A DNA stretch of 64,000 nucleotides, taken from contig JANFAH010000021.1 of assembly GCA_024663395.1 (NCBI GenBank), positions 434,001 through 498,000 on the forward strand, written 5' to 3'. This stretch comes from Pisolithus tinctorius. Lineage: Eukaryota > Basidiomycota > Agaricomycetes > Boletales > Pisolithaceae. Below the pieces are notes generated by a model. It had not been told where the DNA came from. It saw only the letters and a program-made list of their open reading frames with translations, and searched no databases. Positions 10,901-23,427 of this stretch are shown here, in pieces (the stretch's first letter is position 1; each line of letters opens with the position of its first letter). The translations under genes and the position numbers were made by a program.

Positions 10901-12505
10901 CGTTATGGCAGCACTTTTCATTATTCGCACATACGCACTTTACGGTGGAAATAAACGCCTCCTTGCGTTTCTTCTCTTCACCTCTCTCGCTCTGGCATCC
11001 CCAGTAGCTGTACGTTTTCCCATCAGTGCTCTGCAATCTATCTTCTTTACCCACTACTCTCTTCAGTGGTCCCTTGCACGTCAGCAGGGAACGTCAGCAA
11101 CTAACATACCTGGATGCCAGATGATCTACAACACCAACACGTTCGCCTTTTCTTCTTCTCTCTTCTAGTCATACCGTGCTCACAACAGGATATTCTACAA
11201 CCATGTAGCGCCACCCGTGAGTGCCAAAAATTGTCGTCGTACTCAGCTAACACTTCACATATTTGATTTTAACCCGTTCACACCACAGATCTTGCTATAC
11301 CTCCGGAAGCGCTATGCATATTCGACACATTGATATTTGTGTTGACAGTATATAAGACATTCAAGGTCGGTATACGATCCAATGCACACTCGAAACCCAA
11401 CTTGGTTATGCTCCTTCTTCGCGATGGTGAGTCGTTGATTGGCTCGTGTCGTAGCAACATTTTTGAGATTATACTTTCCGGAAAGGTGCCATTTATTTCG
11501 TGTGAGCTGTTAAATTCTTGGGCGGGTAACCACACAGTAGCTGAGCGAACGTATAAAACTTAAAAAGGATCGTGGCGATGGTTAATCTCGCCAATATCCT
11601 AACATTTTTTGTATGTATGCTCGATTCTGTATCTATTAATCGAGGTGGCTCACGCGTTTAACAGGTTGCGCCTGTACGTACTTTTATTAAACCCTAACTG
11701 TGACATTGTCCGAGTCTCACCGAGAAAATGTTAGGAACTTTTGAGGGGCGGGTTAACCATAGTTTCGATATGGTCAGTACGCAGTTCTTTCCCATAGGAT
11801 CATTTTGTTTACATTGTTCCTCTTTGTACGTCGACAGTATCGCCATTACGATGGTGTCCAGACTCATGCTCAACCTCCATAAAACTGCGGATGCCGGCAT
11901 CTTCTCGTACAGAAAACACCTTACTAGCAGTGCTATATTCACGACCCAGTTTTTAGATTCAGAAGAAGGATGGGATCTTCCGACAGTGATGGATTGAGCA
12001 CGTATTTGGACTCTTGACATCCCTCTCTCATATATTCACACTGGTTGTATCATACAAGTTCACTTATTTCTTGGGTATCCCATTATTAAACCTCGTATTG
12101 ACGCGTCCTCGCTTAGACCGACGGCGTGAAAGATGGTGTCCATGTACTATCAAATGCCTATTGAGGGCCCGATTCGATGTGCTCCCACTACGCAGTGGTG
12201 AGTGGTTGTTCATCCGTTCGTTCGTACCCAACTCTCATACGGTAGACGGTTACCCAAACCGCCAAAGTAAGGTTCTATCACCAACTGAATCAGCCCGCAT
12301 CGCTTAATTGACCATTCCACCTGTCGGAGGAACGACGAAGGATCAATTTGTTCCACTGGACGCGTAAACCATGTTCAGACCACTCACCTAGCATTGATGC
12401 AGTATTCCAGTGTTACGGAGTGACTGACTAGGGGCAGTTGAGTGCCACACTCCGTATCAACGGCATCTAACTCAAGTACAATAATACCAACCTATTGTTG
12501 AAAAC
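7987..12505 (+). repeat. Segmental duplication, copy 1 (carries DUF6533 gene A)
   Basis: This block starts GCTGACCGGCATGAATTGG, the same as copy 2 at 12655. It contains in order ~1.4 kb without a recognisable gene, a short spacer with a conserved CATTCAAAAGGGTCGA-type motif (near 9630), the DUF6533 gene, and a tail with GTGTTACGGAGTGA near 12412. Related blocks lie at 12655-17395, 19900-20830 (partial) and 32790-33443 plus 62351-64000. Short ORFs of 60-140 codons on both strands of the first 1.4 kb do not keep a common frame among the copies, so I do not call a gene there. Confidence 0.8.
10284..11997 (+). CDS. DUF6533-domain membrane protein A (multi-exon)
   Basis: This is a predicted integral membrane protein of the basidiomycete DUF6533 family; the function is unknown. 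The short first exon starts ATGTCTATTGGC at 10284. A later exon near 10470-10640 holds the family signature (YDHLITLAEEVTYIW, then a membrane helix with NRYLGC). Further exons encode THYRRVLIFMNQAIVCS, the helix with IIRTYALYGGNKR (about 10905-11010), the block ALCIFDTLIFVLTVYKTF (about 11300-11430), MVNLANILTFFV (about 11580) and the C-terminal ITMVSRLMLNLHKTADAG, ending TGA 11997. Introns are short and I did not fix every splice site. The conserved blocks are each free of stops, so it could be functional. It is closest to gene B 4.5 kb downstream. Confidence 0.65.
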
Positions 12506-12654
12506 GATGTCGGGCTACTCTGACGGTTCTTGACCACGCCTCACATATCAAAACGGAACACCGTAGGCAAGTTGATCCCATCTACGAAGTCGGCTCGACT
12601 CAGGCGGCAATGTAAGGTGGATTGCCCGTTGCGCTCTGGGTCATAAATGTAAGT

Positions 12655-15600
12655 GCTGACCGGCATGAATTGGATCTGCAGCGTCCCACTGCGACTTGAA
12701 TTTACCTTGCCAACGTTAGTTAATGAACACCCTACATATTGGAGACTGCCAATTTGGACCTCAGTCGTTTGCAGAGAACGGGCAGAAATAGAATAGAAAT
12801 ACTGGTTATGTTAACTAGACACACTCGACCCTCACTGGTTCATGATGGACTAGAGACGTGCGATTGTGAGCGTCCCAAAACAGACTTTACGAGGAGAAAC
12901 CCACCAAGGTCAAGAACATGTCGAACATTCGTTGGCCAAACGTCAGCCAGTTCCACAGGTTCGGGCTCAAACTCCTGCACCTTCTTCGCCTCGCCAAATT
13001 CGTTTCGATACTCGGCTCTTGATGTCCCCGACATTCTAGATCGCGTAAGTATCTTCCCTTCGTGTCGCGAAACAATGCTATTCCATAGGGGCATTGTAAT
13101 GATTTCTTTGAAAGCGAGGGACGGCACCAAACGCAGACCATACCAACAACAATGATTTGCAAACAAAAACGGTCATAGATGCAACAAGGCAAAATGCATC
13201 GGCCGAAACTCTCTTTGGCCCTGAACATCATCACATGGGTTCCCTCTACTCACACGACGATGACAAGAGCTAAGAATCAAGCCTGGCTGGGGGAGTCAGT
13301 GATATGCAGATTGATAGTATTATTCGGTGATGACTTTGAGGTTAGCACATGATGTGTGGTAAGCGGATGTGTTAGACCACGGCCAGCGGTCGAATTTGGA
13401 AGGGCGAGCGAAGAAGCTGCAGTCTGAGCTTAAGAAGGCCATGAGATGATTAGCAGGTGTACTCGGATGATGTGTAGATGAGAATGACCAGGGCATTGGA
13501 GGTAAAGACAACTTTAATCTGCCGATGAAGAAGTCGTAGGATAAAGCCCTAGTTGGGGGGCATCAGGTGGTAGGAAAAGTTGGAAACCTTTTTAAGTACG
13601 GGTGAGACAAGCCCAGATTGACACGGACAACTAAGGTGCAATGCGACGACGAGCGGGATACGTCGACATAAGCGACAAAGTCCAGGTGATGGACGGATAC
13701 CGATCGGATACCATCATGTACAAGGAGGGAGGATGCGAACTAGGTGCGGTGTTCGCGAGGGGCATCTGACTGAGGCCCCGAGGACAAGGAACGATTTTGC
13801 TCCTCAGGAGATTCCGAAGCCGTCCGAAGTGAAGACCAAAACGGCTGGCATGGAGACTAGCAACTGTCATCGATTTTTCGGTAATACCTCGGAAAAATCT
13901 GTAATGTAGTTCGAATAGCACAGCGTGAGATGGAGAGCAATGAGTTACGGTAGCGTTCCCAGAGGCTGGTCAATTGATGCACTGTTTCATGTCTACATGT
14001 GCACTGTGTAGACTGTTTTGGATCGGAATGTTTGACAGCAGACCAGGCACAGCACCCACAAAACCTCAAGATACGTGCCACCTTGTCTTCGTAGGTCAAA
14101 CCTGCATTCAAAAGGGTCGACCGTCGTGAGATTAACACCGCACCATGTGCAACTGAGCGGTACCTATCTAACTTCATCTGATGGAGGGAAGGGGGGTTAT
14201 GTAGGTTGCTGTGTAGTCGTCGGACGAGAGAGGGCGTCCATGGCGTCCCAGGCACTGATGCATGATGGACCCTGCTTTCACAAGTATTGAATGAGTTCCG
14301 CTTTTTTTCCCTTTCGTCAGGCTCGTCAACCTGTAAGTGTTGAGAGCACGTGGTGATTTAGTTTTTCTTTACTATGATCGTGATGGCTGGTGCACATAGC
14401 GCGGGTAAACCTGAAGCTATTATGATTCAGTATGTGTTAGTTGGACCATCTGGTTGGTGGACAGCCTGAGGCTCCCACAGGCCCTCATCGACTGACTAAC
14501 TGCATAGTACATACCCACGATCAGACTAACTTCACCAATCGCCACGACGGCTTGACGTGCCAAGGAATCTCTCCCTGGCAGAACTTGTTTAAAAACCTCT
14601 CTCGCAGTGTCGAAAACATATGTATTAGTTCGAGGCTTCAGGGAAACCTACATACCTACATATAGGTACTCCTACCCGTACGTACAAGTCCAAGTTGGGC
14701 GTTTTCCCTTCGCATCCGACTCTCCGTGCTGCTTCCACTTCTGCTGCTCGGCCCCCCTGCTGCCAGCGTCATGTCTATTGACTATGAGGAACAAACGTAT
14801 GTCCGTATCAACCCATGAAAACTGACGTACCTAAACAAACTATAGGATAATACATAACAGCGTCGGCTTCGCAGCCCTCTGTGCGTCTTGGGGTGTCGTC
14901 GCCCCTTCGATGTCTTCTTCAGCACTTACAAAACTGCATGTGTGGTGAAACAGCTTTTCTTCTCTACGATCACCTCATTACGTTGGCGGAAGAGGTCGCG
15001 TATATATGGGCACGTCCGAAGCGTGCATCCGCGATTTTATTCCTCGTCAACCGGTATCTCGGGTGTTTCTCAACAATCGCACAGGCAGTGATGTTACTTG
15101 CCGTTATGTCACCAGAGGCTCGGCTTACCTGTCCCTTCGTGTTTCTGTCCTGTCTTATTCGAATATCTCGCAATTTCTTTGTCCTCAGAGGTATGGGTTG
15201 ATGACGTTGCGACGTGGGCTATGCTTGACTGACGTATATCACAATACCTTCCCCCCCCATTGTTGTGCTTGCCACGCAGGTGTGTCCAGTACATCCACTA
15301 CCGTCAAGTATTGCTCTTCGTGAATCAAACCATCGTGTGTAGTAGGTGGCTGTGTCATGCGGGATCATGCCAGTAGACGCAGTTCTCACCTGATATTATC
15401 GCAGTACTTTTCATGATTCGCACGTATGCGCTCTACGGTAGAAGCAAACGCCTCCTTGTTTTTTTTCTCCTCACCTCCCTCGCTCTGGCATCCCCAGTAG
15501 TTGTGCGTTTTTCCATCGGTTCTCTCAAATCTATCATCTTACTTCTCTTTCCAACTCCCCTAGTGCTCCCTTGTAGGTCAGCAAGCGACATCGGCAACCA

Positions 15601-17395
15601 ACGTACCTGGCTGTCAGATGATTTACAACACCAACACGTTCGCCCTTTTCTCTCCCTCTTCTAGTCAGATCATGCTCACCACAGCATATGCCACGACCAC
15701 CACAGCCGTCTAGTGCCATCCGTGAGTGCCCACAGTTGTCTTCATATTCGGCCAACACCACATATATTCGATTTTAATACCCCTGTATCAAAGATCTTGC
15801 TGTACCTTACGAAGCGTTATGTGTATTCGATACACTGATATTTGGGTTGACAGTGTATAAGACGTTCAATGTCGGTGTACGATCCAATGCACACTCGAAA
15901 CCCAACTTAGTTATGCTCCTCTTTCGCGATGGTGAGTCGTCGATTGGTTCGTGTCGTAGCAACATTTTGGGATTATACCTTCCGGGTAGGTGCAATATAC
16001 TTCGCGTGAGTCGTTGGATTCTTGGGCGGGTGACCACGCAGTACGCTGAGCGAGCCCGTAAAACTTAAAAAGGATCGTGGCGATGGCGAATCTTGCCAAT
16101 ATCCTGTCGTTTTATGTATGTGTACTCGGTTCTGTATCTATTATATCGGGGCGGCTCACATGGTTACATAAAAGGTCGCACCTGTACGTACCTTTATCAA
16201 GTCCTGACTATGACAGCGTGCGAGTCTCACTGAGGAAATGTTAGGAACTTTTGAAGGGCGGGCTCTCCACAATTTCGATATGGTGAGCACCCAGTTCCTT
16301 CTCATAGGACGCCTGCGCTTACATTGTTCCGTTTCGTATATCTCCAGTATCGCCATTACGATGGTGTCCAGACTCATGCTCAACCCCCATAAAACCGCTG
16401 ATACTGGGATCTTCTCATCACATAGACAGCACCTCACCGGTGGCCGTGGTGGTACGACATTCACGTCCCAGTTCTTAGAGCCTGATCAAGGATGGGATCC
16501 ACCGACAGTAACGGATTAAACATGTATTTGGACTCTTAGCATAACTATCGCGTGCGTTCAGACTGGTTGTATCATACGAGCTCACTTATTCCTTGTGTAT
16601 CCCACTATTAAACCATGTATTGACATATCCTCGCTTGGACCAACGGAGTGCAAGATGCCCCGAGGTTGTTGTCCCGTGTACCGTCCGATGGGCCAGATTC
16701 GATGGTGCTAGCCCACTGTGCAATGGTGAGTGGATGTCTATCCGTTCGTTCGTACCCAACTTTCATATGGTACATGGTTACCCAAACTGCTGAAACAAGA
16801 CTGTCACCAAATGAATTGGCACGCATCACCCAATTGATTATCCCATCCTTCAGAGGAACAACAGAAAACTGATCTGTTCCACAAGGCGCATACACCGCAT
16901 TGAGACTACTCATTGTAAGACTGGTGCAATATAATTCCACGAGCTTCGGGGGCGCTCAGCATGATTACTGACATGATGCCAAATCATTATGTCCTGGTCG
17001 GTCCGCCTGTCATGATGGCTATGAATTGCAATAGTGTCCGATCGGTATCGTCATGATTTGAAACGCTGGAACTTGAGCTACGCAGCACAACTGACCATTG
17101 CAAAGATGCAAACATGGGGGGCGCCCTTTTGCAAACTCGAAGAGAATGTACCTTGTACTATACGCTGTAGCCAGTGTTTATCTTGCCGATGAAGACACCT
17201 ACGTACGCGTAGATATATATCTAAGCAGGTGCAGTGATAGTCAGGCTACTGACCCCTACCTTGCGTGTCATCATTGGCCTATCATCGGATCATCAGTGTT
17301 ACGGAGTGAGTCACTAGGGGCGGCGGAGTCTCGTACTTCATGTCACTGGGACCTAATTTGGGTACAATGCGAACAATCGACCTACCACAATGAAT
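12655..17395 (+). repeat. Segmental duplication, copy 2 (carries DUF6533 gene B)
   Basis: This is a tandem copy of 7987-12505, displaced by about 4.67 kb at its left end and about 4.49 kb at the gene, so indels have accumulated. The left 1.4 kb again has no convincing gene. The CATTCAAAAGGGTCGA motif recurs near 14110, and the GTGTTACGGAGTGAG tail near 17302. Confidence 0.8.
14771..16519 (+). CDS. DUF6533-domain membrane protein B (multi-exon)
   Basis: This is a paralogue of gene A with the same exon order. The first exon starts ATGTCTATTGAC at 14771. The DUF6533 core (YDHLITLAEEVAYIW, NRYLGC helix) lies at about 14965-15110. Then come YIHYRQVLLFVNQTIVCS (about 15290), MIRTYALYGRSKRLL (about 15413), ALCVFDTLIFGLTVYKTF (about 15805-15930), MANLANILSFYV (about 16084) and ITMVSRLMLNPHKTADTG, ending TAA at 16519. 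The conserved blocks are stop-free. Family members usually have six or seven membrane helices, and several hydrophobic segments are visible here. The ligand or role is unknown. Close spacing and similarity to A indicate a tandem duplication. Confidence 0.65.
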
Positions 17396-17682
17396 CCTAT
17401 GCCACGCCATAGGCCTATGCTTGTATCTAATATTCTAACCCATTTTTATGTACCTTCTGTTATATTTTCAAGGAGTCATTGGTTCGTCGGGACGGGCTCT
17501 GACATGATCAATATTGTAGTTCTCGGAGATCCACATCATGGGCGATAATGCAGGAGATCGTCAACTATCTCCGGCTGATGTGTTAACTTGATATGATAAA
17601 ACCCCAGCACGAGGCCTACCCTGGGCTCCATTCACCTCGCCTACCCCAGATCCTTCCTGATCATAGAGATTTGGCAGATTCG

Positions 17683-19226
17683 ATGTCCACTCAGGGATTG
17701 TAAGTAGACAGTTTTGCTGTCAGCTCGACATACCCCCTGATTGAAGCATAAAAGCAATACTTTTACTAGCCTCGTTGTTGCATCACATGGTAAGCCGGGG
17801 ATAATGTTTCCTCGCTGGTTCAGCGCCTAGTTCATAACTCTCTCCCAGTGTTGTTCATGTATGATTATGCACTTACACTTTCGAAGGAGATAGACCTGTT
17901 CTGGTTTCAAGATCGCTGGAATTGGGCGTTCGCCTTCTTCATTGCCAACAGATACATAGCCCTCTTTGGCCGTATACCGGAGTTTTTTTGGTTATTTTTC
18001 CCAAACAACAGTGGTCTAGATAATTCAGTGCGTTGAAACAGTTCTCCGCATCTGGCCATGCTGACGCCCACTCAGTGGTGGGAGTAAATCGGACTTGGGC
18101 TGTGTCCTCACTTAACTTGCGTCGTGTATTATATAGGTGTTCGGGTTTGCTTCTCGCCGGAGAAGTCACCATGGGAGTTCTTCAAATCATCGGAGAAGGT
18201 AGGCATGTTATTTTATAGGACCCTTTCGATCTTCTTGACCAGCATGGCAGTGGTTATGACGGCACGTGTATATGCCATCTACAACCGAGACAGACGTATC
18301 GTGAGTCTCCTTGTCGTGGCAGTAGTGATCGCTCAGGGCTTGTACTGTGTGAGTGAAACCGTGGAAATAATTCTGATTTTGATCACGAAACTACATAGTG
18401 GGCAGTTCTATATCGTCCACCCCCATCTCAATCAGAGCAAATCGCAACATCTCAGGGCACCCTTGCTGGGTGTCCTAACCCGATGACTTTAGCAGAGTAC
18501 GCCTAGCTCCTTGTGACATCCATTCCCATGTTTACACTTTAATACCCCAGGGCTTCGTGTAGGTGCAATCTTGTACAATGATATTCTGATGCATGTATAT
18601 CTCATGCACGCTTTCGGTCTAGACTGGGCCGCAGCATGGGGTGGTCAACTGTTCTTTGATGCTGTAGTTTTCATCCTCACCCTTAAGAAGCTGATAAGTA
18701 TTCACTCCCTTGGAAGACGGACTTTCATGTCCTTGTTATTGCGTGATGGTGTGTTCTGTGTTTCGAAGTTGAAAATGCAGTTACTCAGTATTGGCAACAG
18801 GTGTTATGTACTTCGCGTACGTGTCAACTGTCTACGACGTTCGTGATTATATGTATCTAGTATTTGGGATGTGGCAGGATAATGACTGCTGCAAACGGCG
18901 CAAACATCACTACATATTTTGTGGTAAATGACCATTGCCAACTTGGTTTGTGTCGTAACTTGATTCTCCTTATCCAGATGGCAGATGTGAGCATTCAGCT
19001 CATCCCTTGGTTACGCACTCAGAGTCTGACACTCCTAAAGCCATTCAACAAAGCGATGTTATCCGCTCTGACGAACATGTGAGTGTTACGCACTGCTCGC
19101 GTTACCTGCAGTATATCGCTTATACATGATTTGGGCGCTTTCTCGAAGGCTTTGCGTGATGATGATTTCGAGGCTGATGCTGAATCTTCGGGATCTGGAG
19201 CGGAAGGTGGGTCTTATTTTGCATAG
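17683..19226 (+). CDS. DUF6533-domain membrane protein C (divergent subfamily)
   Basis: This gene has the family signature in a different version: MYDYALTLSKEIDLFW followed by a helix with FFIANRYIAL (17848-17975). The likely first exon is ATGTCCACTCAGGG at 17683. Downstream blocks are GLLLAGEVTMGVLQIIGEG (about 18145-18200), LTSMAVVMTARVYAIYNRDR (about 18230-18300), HAFGLDWAAAWGGQL with VFILTLKKL (about 18605-18700) and a C-terminal exon ALRDDDFEADAESSGSG ending TAG 19226. Introns are inferred from GT...AG borders. It resembles gene D at 30.8 kb far more than A or B, so at least two old subfamilies are interleaved here. Confidence 0.6.
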
Positions 19227-19899
19227 CGTCAGATTTGGGTATGGATGGTTGCGTTACAGTTGACAGCTTAGCTACCGGGATGAGGGCTAGTGGTTCATGT
19301 CAGACAAGGTTTCGTCAATCATCCATGGAGACCCACACACCCAGCTACTACTCACATTCTGAGTTGTAGGGTGCCATAGATACTTCTTGTTCGGGTGTAA
19401 TCTAGTATGCTCGTGGTGACTTATGCTCTATTCTACTAATGTCGCTCGGGTCACATTAGACAGTATTATTGCCATCACGGCTGGCACCTATACGGCAATA
19501 CCAATGACGGTTCATTACATCACTGTTGTGGCCGGCCGATCGTCGTGTGAATTGTTAGACATTGAGCTACTAGTGAAGAACGAGTGACCAAAGACAAAAA
19601 TGGGGGGGAGCTCTTTTGGAAGCTCATCCTGTCGACGATACCTACCTATGCGTCATCCGTGATCATAATATCCCAACAGTCTGATACGATCAATCAAACA
19701 TTTTGGTTTGAAGATCTACAACACGTTCAACGAGGCAGGCATCCCAAGGTGATAGCCACCACAAGACCAAAGCCAAACCGGAACAAGGCCAATGGAAATT
19801 ATAGCCACTATCCTGCTTACCAGAAATGGTACCGTGATGGACGCATAACTAGCACAATGTTGTAACGTGGGTCGCCCATCACGCTCCAAGTCATAAAAT
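19227..19899. other. Intergenic, no gene recognised
   Basis: Downstream of gene C there are short ORFs only. One of 93 codons (19584-19865, +) has low complexity and no recognisable motif. I see no RNA gene or repeat structure. Confidence 0.5.
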
Positions 19900-20830
19900 G
19901 GTGACCCCATCTAGTGCGGCACGGATTGCATCTGACTTGAATTTGCCTTACCAAAGTTAGTTAATGAACAACCTACATATTCGAGATTGCCATTTTGATC
20001 CTTAGGGATTGCGAAGAGTGGGGCAGAAAGGGAGAGCACGTACGATCACCTTTCCGAGACGGGCCAACAGACCACGTTCGTCCACACGTCAGACAGTTCC
20101 TTGAGTTCAAACTCTAGTTCCTGCAATTGCTTAGCGTCGCCAAATCCGCTTTGACACTCTCGTTGTCCTCGACATTTCAGACCATGTAAATAGTGGCCGG
20201 ATCTTCCCTTCGCGTCACGAAACAATACTATCCGGTAGGCCCTTGGTAATGATTTCTTCGAAAGCGAGGGATAACACCAGATGTAGGCCATACCAGCAGC
20301 ATTGAAAAAAAACGACTGTGAATGCAACGAATACCAGTACTCACAGGACGATGCCAAGAGCCATAGATCATGGCTGGCTGGAGAAGGAGTCGCTGATATG
20401 GAAATTGATAGTTTTATTCGACGATGACTTCGAGGTTAGCCATGACGTATAGTAAGCGGATGTGTTGGACCACGGCCAATGCTCGGATTCAAGGGGACAA
20501 GGGAGGGAGCCGCGGTCTGAGCCCGAGAAGGCCAGGAGACAATTGGTAAGTGTACTCGGAAGATGTGTCGATGAAAATGACCAGGACATTGGAGGTGAAG
20601 GTACCTTCAGTCTGTCGATGAAGGGGTTGTGGGATAAGCGGCCCTGGTTGGGGGCATCGGGCAGTAGAAGGCTTTACGGGCGAAACACGCCAGGAACGAT
20701 ACGGACGACTAAGGTGCAATGCGACGACGAGCAGAATACGTTGACAAAGGCAACAGGGTCCAAGTGATAGACCAAAACTGATCGGACACCACGACGTGCA
20801 AGGATGATATGGATGCGGTGTTCACGAGCG
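19900..20830 (+). repeat. Segmental duplication, copy 3 (partial, no DUF6533 gene)
   Basis: The sequence matches the first ~0.9 kb of copies 1 and 2, including TTGAATTTNCC...AGTTAGTTAATGAAC near 19935 and GATTTCTTCGAAAGCGAGGGA near 20245. The DUF6533 part is missing. Homology ends close to 20830, just before the SWC5-like pseudogene region. Confidence 0.65.
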
Positions 20831-21129
20831 ACATCTTGAGGGGGGAAATACTTTTTGCGCGGTCCTCGACTCGTCCCCACTCCTGTCTCGGATTTCCCAC
20901 CACCGCACTCCCTGGAACGCTGGTCTCTGAGTCTGTCACGTCGCCTCCAACCCTCGCACGCGCTGGCCATTGCGAACGGTCGCGTCGAAGTCGGCGACGA
21001 CAGCCACTCGGCATCGAGCGACAGCAACGCTTATGTCACAACGTTCAACACACGTGATGATGCTTACCAATGCGTCAACGGCTATGATGACACCTCACCC
21101 TGACCACGTACCTCCAGCAGACAGTACCC

Positions 21130-21810
21130 TACAACTCCTATTTGCATTATAAGCCAATCTCATTCCAACTCCTCGCCAGAGGCCGACAGCTCAGAACTCG
21201 AAAACGAAAACAAGGACATAGGCCAGAAGCTATCCCTTGTGGCTGACAAATCTAACTGTAGTAGAGAGCGTGATGCGCTGTGGGCTGGTTTCCAAGCATC
21301 GGTTTCTACCCCCACGCCGCCACCAAAGGAACAGTAATCAACCTGGAGCTGGTGAAAATTGAGAAGTGATACCTATTCGCAGGGAAGCATGTAACGTGGG
21401 TGCATAGTAGCGTCACGTATATCATCCGATAAGACTGGAACTGACGTGTGTTTAGAGAAATTGTTGGGGTTCCAGCAGGATCGGAAGATGCGAAGAAGTG
21501 ACGACCACACGAGTCCGACTTCTCCGGCGAAAGGGCGGAAGACGGGAGACCTCTATCTGCTACGCCAGACCCTGCTTCGAAGTCAACCTCTGGAACACGA
21601 CTCGGTTCTCGGAAAGCTCGCACCACGTTCCCAGCCCTCCCCTCGCCAGGTTCTTCCAAAACCAAGAAGATTACTACACCCGACAGGCTGGCAATGGACT
21701 GGAGGGCTCACCTCGCTTCGCAATCGAGCGATTGCGGCGAGATGTACTGGAAGGCTCTAATTCAAACAAACGAAGGAGGATATAGTTTATGGATATTTGG
21801 CTGCACGAGA
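21130..21810 (+). pseudogene. SWC5: SWC5/BCNT-C (SWR1-complex subunit) pseudogene
   Basis: Three pieces match the plan of fungal Swc5, a subunit of the SWR1 remodeller that deposits histone H2A.Z. The first (about 21147-21339) is acidic and ends with RERDALWAGFQASV and a Pro-rich run, like the family's DALWxxF motif. The second (about 21340-21500) reads LVKIEK-stop-YLFAGKHVT, then after a probable intron EIVGVPAGSEDAKK-stop. The third (about 21580-21790) has KTKKITTPDRLAMDWRAHL, the start of the BCNT-C domain, followed by a frame-shifted remnant. Two TGA codons (21367-21369 and 21499-21501) and the frameshift break it. The assignment rests on motif memory, not a search. Confidence 0.55.
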
Positions 21811-23427
21811 TGCGACAAATGCGGTATATGCTATGACCCATTGGTATTCACGGTTTGAGGGATTACTCGTACGGAGCATGGCTAAGTATTGAATCTTCTG
21901 ACGATCAAGGCAAGTTCCTTGAATAAACCGCATTCCGCCGTATCACAGTACTTCCGCGAGGCTTCTCTGAGCCAGTGCGTGATTTGATTTTGACAGGTTG
22001 TGGCAGTGGGATATTTTCTCGGCGCTTCGCTGGCAGGGTTGTTAACTCTAATTCTACTCTTCATGCCCAGTATTTCCACGACAACTTGCACAGCACCAGC
22101 CACGTATCCTAGTAATATTTCAAGCACGGCCGTTCCGTGTAAGGCAAACATGTATGATTATTGTATGAAGGTACGTGTCCCCTGCTCTGCACTAAGAGTT
22201 CAGCCAACTAGCTAGTGTCATCTCAATGGCACAAACCGGGTTTGGGACGTAGGCTAGGCAACTTTCCGCCGCCATCAAGTACTTCACAGATGGCATCAGA
22301 CCCCCGATAGTCGGAGCAGTTTTAGTTTCTGCCGCGCCTGGCGTCGAACGTTTGTCTTCGCTATCCTGCATGAATTGACCACATCCCCTGCCAGTTACTG
22401 AGCGCCACGGAAAACGTGTGTTGTGCACACCTCGCATATGTCTCCAATCATGTCGTTACAAGCTGGATAAAGGAATATGGCGTTGCCACACCCAAGGACG
22501 TCGCTCTTGGGTTTGAATGCATCAAGCTCAAGAAGGGCAGACCAATATGTGCGCTATTCACCTCCCATGGCATTCGACATCCACGGGACGGGGATCCTGC
22601 GAGTTGAGTTTTTACGTTGAACCTCACGTTTATACGTCGTATAAATCACGCATTTGGCATCATCCAAAAAGCATACTGGTACTGTGAGGTGTTCCTAGGG
22701 AATGAGTTTACTGGATGGTCGTAATGGCACTTGCGTCCCCAAATTCATCGCTTGTCTTGTAGATTTATGAATGCCAATGCAATTCATTTTCGTGTAAATA
22801 AAGGTAATGTGACGAATTCACAATAGTACTCTTCCAATTACGCGTCCTCGACAAAGTAATATGTCAAGGTGTGCCCAAGAGACATTACATAACTAGTCTC
22901 TGCAGGTTCGCGCTCGAAATCAGATGCCCTCTTGCTTCTCTTAGGAATTACGCCTGGTCATAGGGGGTCATTGGTACACCTGACTCTCGACTCGCTCGAG
23001 AACTCCGTGAATAGACTCATCCGAACCACCTTGTCCACAATGTGCCAATCTATGCCCACAGACAATGCGACGAGTCAAAATCATCTTCGAACAACCACCA
23101 ATTCTGTGGGTTGGAGATTGCCGTAGCCTTGAGTTCATTGTACTGGTGGACGGTCCGTGCCTCGTGCAATAATCTGTGTTATTGCAGTGGTGGCAGTGCA
23201 AATGGACGTCTTTTGCTTCCAAACCTGTCTACCGCTGACCACCGGCACAACTTGCATACTTACATTGACCATATATCGGTGAGTCAACGATCATTCTTCA
23301 CAAATGAACAATACGCGGTGGATATGGGCGACGGGAGCATGCAGTGCCTTTATAGTAGCCTGTATATATTGCAGGCCCGGGAACAGATGGAACTCATCCG
23401 AGCACCTCCCCCCTCCCGTTACAAATC
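21811..23427. other. Intergenic, no confident gene
   Basis: The stretch holds only short ORFs. One plus-strand ORF (22000-22215, 71 codons) has a hydrophobic membrane-like segment with LAGLLTLILLFMP and could be an isolated exon or remnant. Nothing else is recognisable. The last 200 bp is presumably the promoter of the kinase gene. Confidence 0.4.
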
